Shown: piece after piece, positions 23,271 through 28,941 of the stretch
Numbering within the stretch: position 1 is the stretch's first letter
How the letters are laid out: each line of letters starts with the position of its first letter
Origin: Campylobacteraceae bacterium
GTDB taxonomy: Bacteria > Campylobacterota > Campylobacteria > Campylobacterales > Sulfurovaceae
Direction of reading: 5' to 3'
Assembly: GCA_026986355.1 (NCBI GenBank)
Contig: JALSOO010000194.1
Location: 1 to 28,941, forward strand
DNA length: 28,941 nucleotides
Position numbers and translations under genes: made by a program
Notes under the pieces: generated by a model
The model's database searches: none
Told to the model about the DNA's origin: nothing
The model's input: only the letters and a program-made list of their open reading frames with translations

Positions 23271-24224
23271 TTACCAACCACGTCTTCCATTCATTTTTCT
23301 AAACTCTCGTCTTGTAAGTGTTTTAATCTCTTTGCTATCAATATAGAAGTAATGCTTTTTACTATCGGCTAACTCTATTGTCTTGACATCACTAACAATA
23401 TCAACATAACCATGACCAGTAACTAGTAACCATCGACCACCTTTTATATCAAATGGTGTTGATGTTTTTTTCATAAACTCTCTCTTTTTCTTGCTATCAA
23501 GATTGATAAAACCAAACCAAAGAGTACCACGTGTAGGGTTTATCGTGATGGTTGAAATGGCACTATTCTCTTTAGGCTCACTCTTATCTGCTTTGACTAC
23601 CTCATCTACGGTTTTTTTGACAACGTTATTAGCACCCTTAACAACCTCTTGGACTAGAGATTCCGTGCTATTTATATCATTTTTATGCTCTGTGTCGATT
23701 AAAGTAATTTTTTTTTGTGTAGGTTCAACAGGTGTGATAATAGTTATCTCTTCTCCATTGGATTTTTTAAGAGATACATTACTCGCCTCTTTATCTGTTA
23801 CATTAGACTCTAAGGCTTTATTGTCATCAAAGAAATCTTTTTTCTTTTCTACATTATCCACCAAATCATTTAAATCCCCTTTTGTATATAGATACCAACC
23901 TCCACCGAGTAAAGCAACTACAATAAACCATTTAAAAAATGAAAAGTTATAACCATTACCATCAACTGAGTCTTTGGAGACCATTACTACATTATTATCT
24001 GCAGGTTTATGCTCTTCAAAATATACTTTTACACGCTCTCTAAGTGAAGAGACATCAATATCTTTATATTCTCTCTCTAAAATAAGTAAAAAACCCAAAG
24101 CTTTTACACGTGTTAATTTCTCAAAATTCTCTTCAACCAAATTATTCAAATTGTGAATTGAAATATTTGTTATATCTGAAACTCTCTCTACACCATCTCT
24201 ATCCATTATCTCATTAAACTGCAT
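23271..24224 (-). CDS. Bitopic membrane protein of unknown function, RodZ-like layout
   Basis: 317 residues. An N-terminal cytoplasmic helical part (about 10-72, with IHNLNNLVEENFEKLTRVKA and LGFLLILEREY), one membrane span at about 96-113 (SFFKWFIVVALLGGGWYLY), a long charged low-complexity linker (115-225, many K, D, N, E) and a C-terminal beta-rich part (about 227-317, TRGTLWFGFINLD, GGRWLLVTGHGYVDIV). The layout recalls RodZ, with a DNA-binding-type helical head inside and a beta domain outside, but the head is not a clear HTH. It occupies the position of the C. jejuni membrane protein gene I recall as Cj0152c. Its start overlaps rlmB by 11 bases, so the two are translationally coupled. 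Function unknown. Confidence 0.75.
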   Translation of the reverse strand: MQFNEIMDRDGVERVSDITNISIHNLNNLVEENFEKLTRVKALGFLLILEREYKDIDVSSLRERVKVYFEEHKPADNNVVMVSKDSVDGNGYNFSFFKWFIVVALLGGGWYLYTKGDLNDLVDNVEKKKDFFDDNKALESNVTDKEASNVSLKKSNGEEITIITPVEPTQKKITLIDTEHKNDINSTESLVQEVVKGANNVVKKTVDEVVKADKSEPKENSAISTITINPTRGTLWFGFINLDSKKKREFMKKTSTPFDIKGGRWLLVTGHGYVDIVSDVKTIELADSKKHYFYIDSKEIKTLTRREFRKMNGRRGW

Positions 24225-24897
24225 TTTCCATCCTATGTATTAAAATTGCTGCGGCTGCACTTACATTCAACGAATCAAATTTATGCTTCATTCCAATAGA
24301 AATCATCTCATCTATCTTGGATATTGCACGTTTTGAAATCCCTTTTCCCTCTGACCCTAAAACCAATACTTTTTTATTAGAAAACGGACATGATTCAACC
24401 CGTGTTCCTTCCATTGATGCACCATATATAGTAAACCCAACTTGCTTTAATTCATTCAAAACATCTAAACTATTTGGAATAATAAGAAAAGGCATCTCCA
24501 TTAATGCACCTGAACTTGTTCTAATAATAGAAGCTAAATTGAGGCTCTTTACCCCTGTAGCTATGATACCATCTACACCTAAAGCGTATGCAGAACGTAC
24601 AATTGCACCAATATTGCCTGTATCGGTTAGACCATCTAATACTACAATAAAATTCTCTTGCTTTAAAGTAGCAAGGCTACTTTGAGCCAAAGGTTCTATA
24701 TCAATTAAAATACCTTGATGATTTCCACCTTTACTCATACTTTGAGCCCATTTATCTTCTAAAAATTTAATTTTTTCCCTAAAATGTTCAAAAAGGTTTT
24801 GAGGCAAAATGCCCTTTTTAGCTATATATACTGTTTTGATAGCTGATTCATGCTCTTTGAGGGCATGTAAGCAGACCTGTTTTCCAAAAATAATCAT
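24214..24897 (-). CDS. rlmB: TrmH/SpoU-family rRNA 2'-O-ribose methyltransferase (RlmB-like)
   Basis: 227 residues, SPOUT fold with a trefoil knot. Motif 1 DTGNIGAIVRSA, motif 2 LGSEGKGIS and motif 3 SLNVSAAAAILIHRM are intact; a short N-terminal substrate-binding domain begins MIIFGKQVCLHAL. RlmB methylates G2251 of 23S rRNA in E. coli; other members methylate tRNA G18, so the exact target is inferred. It overlaps the next gene by 11 bases and sits beside rsmI, a second rRNA methyltransferase. Confidence 0.85.
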   Translation of the reverse strand: MIIFGKQVCLHALKEHESAIKTVYIAKKGILPQNLFEHFREKIKFLEDKWAQSMSKGGNHQGILIDIEPLAQSSLATLKQENFIVVLDGLTDTGNIGAIVRSAYALGVDGIIATGVKSLNLASIIRTSSGALMEMPFLIIPNSLDVLNELKQVGFTIYGASMEGTRVESCPFSNKKVLVLGSEGKGISKRAISKIDEMISIGMKHKFDSLNVSAAAAILIHRMENAV

Positions 24898-24945
24898 AAA
24901 AAGATTTTATCAAATTTTTGCTGTGTTTTTTCATTAAAATAATAT

Positions 24946-25758
24946 TTAACGCTTAATAAGTTCTTCATACCAAGATTTCACAGATTTATCACTTATTTTT
25001 GCTAACAGTTTTGCTTTGACTTTTGGTTGTAAATCAAACGCTAAAATATCCTCCACATAAAGAGCCTTGACTTTCTCTTTTTTAGCTTCAATTACCACAA
25101 CCCATTCGCCTTTGGTATTGATACTTTTAAACTCTTCTAAAATATCTTTTGCTGTTCCTCTATAATAGTTTTGAAACTTTTTAGAAAGCTCTTTGGCAAA
25201 AAAAACTTCTCGATTACTATCAATAGATGCTATCTCTTTAATCAATTTTTCAATACGATGAGGTGCTTCATATAAAACACTATTATAGTTACTGTTCATA
25301 ATATCAATTAATTGAGAGGAGCGTTCACTTCCTTTGTGAGATAAAAATCCAAAAAAAGTAAATCTACCATCTTTAAATCCTGAAGAGGCATAAGCCGTAG
25401 TAACAGCTGATGCACCTGGCAGAACATCATACTCTATATTATATTTTTGACAATACTCTACCAAAATCTGCCCAGGGTCAGAGATAATAGGCATTCCTGC
25501 ATCAGAAACATATATAACACTCTCTCTACTAAGACGTTTGGAAATTTCAGCCAAACGTACTGCTCCATTATGCTCATGAAAAGATAAAAACTCAACTTTT
25601 GGAGATACAAAATCAAAACGCTCTTCTAAAATAGATAGAAGTCTTTTAGTCTCACGAGTATCTTCACATAAAAATAGTGTTGCTTTTTCAAAACATCTTA
25701 AAGCACGGATTGTAATATCTTGGGGGTTTCCAATGGGGGTGGGGATAAAAGTAAGCAC
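24946..25758 (-). CDS. rsmI: 16S rRNA (cytidine1402-2'-O)-methyltransferase
   Basis: 270 residues, tetrapyrrole-methylase-type fold. PTPIGNPQDIT at the N-terminus, LCEDTRETKRLL, SDAGMPIISDPG, the SAM-binding LPGASAV and YEAPHRI are the RsmI signature. It methylates the ribose of C1402 in the decoding centre. It starts 15 bases after rpmE and is followed by rlmB after 48 bases. Confidence 0.95.
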   Translation of the reverse strand: MLTFIPTPIGNPQDITIRALRCFEKATLFLCEDTRETKRLLSILEERFDFVSPKVEFLSFHEHNGAVRLAEISKRLSRESVIYVSDAGMPIISDPGQILVEYCQKYNIEYDVLPGASAVTTAYASSGFKDGRFTFFGFLSHKGSERSSQLIDIMNSNYNSVLYEAPHRIEKLIKEIASIDSNREVFFAKELSKKFQNYYRGTAKDILEEFKSINTKGEWVVVIEAKKEKVKALYVEDILAFDLQPKVKAKLLAKISDKSVKSWYEELIKR

Positions 25759-25773
25759 AATGGATACAATCTA

Positions 25774-25971
25774 TTAAAGATTGTATTTTTTCTTGAATTT
25801 GTCAATTCTACCAGCAGTATCGACACTTCTCTCTGAACCTGTAAAGAATGGGTGACACTCATTACAAATATCAATTGTCATTTTCTCTTTGACACTCTTT
25901 ATTGTAAACTCATTTCCACATGCACATTTTACAGCACACTCTTTATAATCTGGATGTATATCTTTTCTCAT
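25774..25971 (-). CDS. rpmE: 50S ribosomal protein L31
   Basis: 65 residues starting at MRKDIHPDYKE, 18 codons inside the longest open frame; this start has AAAGG seven bases upstream and matches the family N-terminus. Zinc ligands C16, C18, C36 and C39 mark the zinc-containing L31 form; HPFFTG and the RIDKFKKKY end are typical. First gene of the minus-strand operon. Confidence 0.95.
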   Translation of the reverse strand: MRKDIHPDYKECAVKCACGNEFTIKSVKEKMTIDICNECHPFFTGSERSVDTAGRIDKFKKKYNL

Positions 25972-26084
25972 TTTGAAACCTTTGTAAGTAATTTTTGTGA
26001 TAGGTAACCAACCTATTCTAGCCATTTGACTCTTCTCTAGTTATAGAGGTCGTTGCAACCTTCTTGAGGAGACAACAATTTTCG

Positions 26085-26098
26085 GATAGAATTCTATC
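26085..26098. promoter_or_regulatory. 14-bp perfect palindrome in the rpmE/kdsD divergent spacer
   Basis: GATAGAATTCTATC, exact dyad with centre between 26091 and 26092, 21 bases before the kdsD -10. Position fits an operator; it may also be chance in AT-rich DNA. Confidence 0.35.
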
Positions 26099-26118
26099 TA
26101 AAACAGTTTAAAATAGGC

Positions 26119-26124
26119 TATAAT
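26119..26124 (+). promoter_or_regulatory. kdsD promoter -10
   Basis: TATAAT, 34 bases before the kdsD ATG; -35 region not recognisable. Confidence 0.5.
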
Positions 26125-26157
26125 CTGATGAAATAATTGATAATATAGGCAGATAAA

Positions 26158-27105
26158 ATGAGTATAAAAACTATTGCACAAGAGGTATTTCAGATAGAAT
26201 CAGATGCTATTTTAAATCTATCTAACAGTTTAACCGATGATTTTGATAAGGTTATAGATACGATATTGAATTCCAAAGGAAAACTTATTATTTCGGGTAT
26301 GGGAAAATCAGGAATTATTGGCAAAAAAATATCTGCTACAATGGCAAGTACAGGAACACCTAGTTTCTTTTTACACCCTGGGGAAGCATATCATGGTGAT
26401 TTAGGCATGATAGAGAAGAGTGATATTGTTTTGCTTATTTCAAATTCAGGGGAAACCGATGAGATTTTAAGGCTTATTCCCTTTTTGAAAAATCAAAATA
26501 ACATTGTGATTGCTATGAGTGGAGATAATCACTCTACCTTGGCAAAGAACTCTAATTATCATCTCAATATATCTGTAGAAAAAGAGGCTTGTCCTCTTCA
26601 ATTAGCTCCAACCTCATCAACGACAGCCACATTGGTTATGGGTGATGCCTTGGCTATTGTACTGATGAAACTTAGAGGATTTAGAGATACAGACTTCGCA
26701 CAGTTCCACCCAGGTGGTAGTTTGGGTAGACGTTTATTGACTCATGTCGAAGATATTATGAGAAGTGACAACTTACCCTTTGTAGATGAAGATAGTGCGA
26801 TTAAAGAGATAATACAAACACTCTCTTTGGCTAGATTGGGCTTAGTGATTGTCCAAAATAGCGACAAAAAGGTAGTTGGTATTATTACAGATGGAGATAT
26901 TAGACGAGCTATGGAGAGTCAAGAGGAGAGATTTTTTCAATTACGAGCAAGAGATATTATGAGTTCTAATCCTAAAACAATAGATAAGAGAGAGAAGATA
27001 ATTGTAGCTCAAAATTTAATGAGTCACTATAAAGTAAACTCTCTTTTGGTACAAGAGATAGATAACATAATAGGTGTTATTCAGATTTATGATTTGAATA
27101 TTTAA
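26158..27105 (+). CDS. kdsD: D-arabinose-5-phosphate isomerase (KdsD/KpsF family)
   Basis: 315 residues; interconverts ribulose-5-P and arabinose-5-P, first step to KDO of lipopolysaccharide or capsule. SIS domain (about 30-180) with SGMGKSG (46-52), ISNSGETDEI (95-104) and FHPGGSLGRRL, where H184 corresponds to the catalytic His of E. coli KdsD. Two CBS domains follow (about 198-250 and 265-315). Length and order are normal. KpsF (capsule) and KdsD (LPS) paralogues cannot be told apart by sequence alone. galE follows after 51 bases. Confidence 0.93.
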   Translation: MSIKTIAQEVFQIESDAILNLSNSLTDDFDKVIDTILNSKGKLIISGMGKSGIIGKKISATMASTGTPSFFLHPGEAYHGDLGMIEKSDIVLLISNSGETDEILRLIPFLKNQNNIVIAMSGDNHSTLAKNSNYHLNISVEKEACPLQLAPTSSTTATLVMGDALAIVLMKLRGFRDTDFAQFHPGGSLGRRLLTHVEDIMRSDNLPFVDEDSAIKEIIQTLSLARLGLVIVQNSDKKVVGIITDGDIRRAMESQEERFFQLRARDIMSSNPKTIDKREKIIVAQNLMSHYKVNSLLVQEIDNIIGVIQIYDLNI

Positions 27106-27112
27106 CTATCCA

Positions 27113-27141
27113 TTGGATATACTTCTTTAAAAAACTATAAT
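27113..27141 (+). promoter_or_regulatory. galE promoter
   Basis: TTGGAT at 27113-27118 (three of six matches to TTGACA) and TATAAT at 27136-27141, spaced 17; initiation would fall about 10 bases before the galE ATG. Confidence 0.5.
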
Positions 27142-27156
27142 ATAGGATAATAAAAG

Positions 27157-28188
27157 ATGAATAAAATTTTAGTAACAGGTGGAGCAGGATATATTGGTTC
27201 ACATACCGTACTCTTACTTATCAAGGCAGGATACGATATTGTAATTTTTGATAACTTTTGTAACTCATCAAGTGAGAGTATACGAAGAGTTGAAAAATTG
27301 GTAGATAAAAAAATAGATTTAATAGAGGGAGATATTCGCTCTACAGAGGATTTGCAAAGAGCTTTTGATACTTATAATATTGATTCAGTTATTCACTTTG
27401 CAGGGCTTAAAGCTGTAGGAGAATCAGTAGAGCAACCTCTAAACTATTATGATAATAATGTAAATGGAACGGTAACACTATGTGAAGTAATGGCTAGAAA
27501 TGGGTGTAAAAAGATTATCTTTAGCTCATCTGCTACTGTATATGGAGACCCAGCTACTACACCTATATTAGAGAGTTTTCCTACATCTGCAACTAATCCT
27601 TATGGTCGCTCTAAATTGATGATTGAAGAGATTTTAAGAGATTTATATATATCTGATAAAGAGTGGAAGATAGTATTACTAAGATATTTTAATCCAGTAG
27701 GAGCAGATAGTTCAGGGACAATAGGAGAAGACCCAAATGGAATCCCAAATAATCTAATGCCATTTATAGCACAAACAGCAGTAGGCAAAAGAGAGTATCT
27801 CTCTGTATTTGGAGATGATTATGATACCATTGATGGGACAGGTGTTCGAGACTATATACATGTGGTAGATTTGGCACAAGGACATCTAAATGCAGTAGAG
27901 AGAATAGATAATTTTGATGAGGTAATGACTATCAATCTAGGAACAGGAAGAGGCTATTCTGTTTTGGAGATGGTAAAAGCCTTTGAAAAAGCTTCAGGTA
28001 AAAGAGTCCCATACAAAATAGCACCAAGAAGAGCAGGGGATATTGCTACCTGTTTTGCAGACCCAAGCTATGCCAAAGAGGTTTTGGATTGGGAAGCTCA
28101 AAAAGGTATAGAGGAGATGTGTCAAGATAGTTGGAGATGGCAATCAAATAATCCAGATGGATACAGGAGTGAATCATCAAATATTTAA
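27157..28188 (+). CDS. galE: UDP-glucose 4-epimerase
   Basis: 343-residue extended short-chain dehydrogenase. NAD-binding GGAGYIGSH (8-16), FAGLKAVGES, FSSSATVYG with S124, and the catalytic pair Y149/K153 (PYGRSK). The C-terminal EEMCQDSWRWQSNNPDGY end is characteristic of GalE. It interconverts UDP-Glc and UDP-Gal (possibly the GlcNAc/GalNAc forms, as Gne does in Campylobacter) for surface glycans, fitting the adjacent kdsD. Its last 13 bases overlap the proposed rlpA start. Confidence 0.93.
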   Translation: MNKILVTGGAGYIGSHTVLLLIKAGYDIVIFDNFCNSSSESIRRVEKLVDKKIDLIEGDIRSTEDLQRAFDTYNIDSVIHFAGLKAVGESVEQPLNYYDNNVNGTVTLCEVMARNGCKKIIFSSSATVYGDPATTPILESFPTSATNPYGRSKLMIEEILRDLYISDKEWKIVLLRYFNPVGADSSGTIGEDPNGIPNNLMPFIAQTAVGKREYLSVFGDDYDTIDGTGVRDYIHVVDLAQGHLNAVERIDNFDEVMTINLGTGRGYSVLEMVKAFEKASGKRVPYKIAPRRAGDIATCFADPSYAKEVLDWEAQKGIEEMCQDSWRWQSNNPDGYRSESSNI

Positions 28189-28940
28189 TACTATTTATTC
28201 TATCAACAACTCTAATTTGGTCTCTATCTAAAAAAGATAGAATTATAAAAAACTCTCTCTATCCCTATGTGGTAAAGGGTATTACCTATTATCCACATAA
28301 AGTAGCAGTAGGAACGACAAAAACGATTTTAGCCTCTTGGTATGGAGAGTATTTTAATGGGCGAAAAACAGCTAATGGAGAGATTTATGATATGTATGGT
28401 TTTACAGGAGCTCATAAAACCTATCCGTTAGGTACAGTTCTTCTTGTGACCAATCCTAAAAATGGTAAAAGTTTAGAGGTTCGTATAAATGATAGAGGTC
28501 CATTTTGGAACAATAGAGAGTTGGATTTGTCTATGGGAGCAGCTGAGTATCTAGGGACAAAAAGAGCAGGAGTAGCCACTGTAAATATAGAGGTTATATC
28601 TGTACCTAAAATAGCTCAATCATTTGTACCTATTAAGGGTAAAAAACCTTTGAAACCTCATTATAATTTGGGCTACACTGCAAGTTGTTTTGCAGAGTTG
28701 AGTAAAACAACCAAAAAAGTTCCAGTTAATATAAGTACCTTTCTAAATAAAAGAGAGGCAAAGGGGTATCTAAAAAAGATAAAACGATATATACCTAAAG
28801 CTTATATTATAGGTAGTGATTATAATTTTAAAATTAAATTTTATCTCAAAGCAAAAAAGAGTATCGTGATAAAAAAGCTTAAACAATTAAAAAGAAAAGG
28901 ATTAATTTCTGGATATGGACTCTTTTTTAGTTCTATATAG
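28176..28940 (+). CDS. rlpA: RlpA-family septal-ring lytic transglycosylase, probable ATC start
   Basis: 254 residues if begun at ATC 28176. RlpA cleaves denuded glycan strands in the cell wall. The double-psi beta-barrel domain is complete: PYVVKGITYYP (30-40), ASWYGEYFNGRKTANGEIYD, AHKTYPLG (catalytic His) and VRINDRGPF (catalytic Asp). A SPOR-like C-terminal domain (about 175-254, TFLNKREAKGYLKKI, ISGYGLFFS) would target septal wall. The only standard start, GTG at 28269, falls inside the conserved PYVVKG motif and would remove export signals. AGGAG at 28165-28169 lies six bases before ATC, from which KYLILFILSTTLIWS forms a signal segment; no lipobox Cys is seen. Either ATC starts translation or the true start was mutated. 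Confidence 0.82.
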   Translation: MKYLILFILSTTLIWSLSKKDRIIKNSLYPYVVKGITYYPHKVAVGTTKTILASWYGEYFNGRKTANGEIYDMYGFTGAHKTYPLGTVLLVTNPKNGKSLEVRINDRGPFWNNRELDLSMGAAEYLGTKRAGVATVNIEVISVPKIAQSFVPIKGKKPLKPHYNLGYTASCFAELSKTTKKVPVNISTFLNKREAKGYLKKIKRYIPKAYIIGSDYNFKIKFYLKAKKSIVIKKLKQLKRKGLISGYGLFFSSI

Positions 28941-28941
28941 G

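Noticed and set aside
25972..26025. 18-residue N-terminal extension of L31
   Set aside because: Known L31 proteins begin at the internal Met (M-R/K-K-D-I-H-P), which has its own ribosome binding site.

Overview
The window is a compact, AT-rich piece of a Campylobacterota (Epsilonproteobacteria) chromosome, probably a free-living Sulfurovum/Sulfurimonas-type lineage. The evidence for this is the protein sequences (EF-Tu, RpoB, RpoC, S12), promoters with a strong -10 and usually no clear -35, rpoB and rpoC as separate genes (fused in Helicobacter and Wolinella), and a minus-strand block (hom, alaC-like aminotransferase, membrane protein, rlmB, rsmI, rpmE) in the same order that I recall from Campylobacter jejuni (about Cj0149c to Cj0155c). 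No similarity search was run; family calls come from reading motifs and remembered family sequences.

Layout. (1) 1-2749, minus strand: a three-gene, translationally coupled operon, LsrG-like ABM-fold protein, stand-alone class II aldolase, and autoinducer-2 kinase LsrK (its 3' end is cut by the window edge). This is the least ordinary part of the window: it looks like an AI-2 phosphorylation and breakdown module in which a class II aldolase stands where the Lsr thiolase LsrF would be. (2) 2914-8372, plus strand: a consensus promoter drives tRNA-Thr(TGT), Tyr, Gly and Thr(GGT), followed by tuf, rpmG, tRNA-Trp, secE, nusG, rplK, rplA, rplJ and rplL. (3) 8618-17295: rpoB and rpoC, overlapping by one base. 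(4) 17500-20590: the str operon rpsL, rpsG, fusA, without a second tuf. (5) 20577-26025, minus strand, convergent with fusA: hom behind its own terminator and promoter, then the operon rpmE, rsmI, rlmB, RodZ-shaped membrane protein, alaC-like aminotransferase. (6) 26119-28940, plus strand: envelope genes kdsD, galE and rlpA.

Regions 2-4 form the transcription/translation core and are rich in RNA-level control: hairpins between tRNA-Thr and tuf, tuf and rpmG, rplA and rplJ, rplL and rpoB, and in the rpsL leader. Two copies of an almost perfect palindromic element (core AGGGGTCAGACTT plus its reverse complement) have entered the ribosomal operon, one just before tRNA-Trp and one in the rplJ leader; a third, degenerate copy appears built into the rplA terminator. 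They resemble REP/RAYT-type mobile palindromes.

Other points: rlpA has no ATG, GTG or TTG upstream of its conserved core but has a good ribosome binding site placed before an ATC codon that would begin a clean signal peptide; rpsL starts with TTG; 60-bp and shorter palindromes occur at several junctions. No CRISPR array, insertion-sequence transposase, prophage or rRNA gene was seen.
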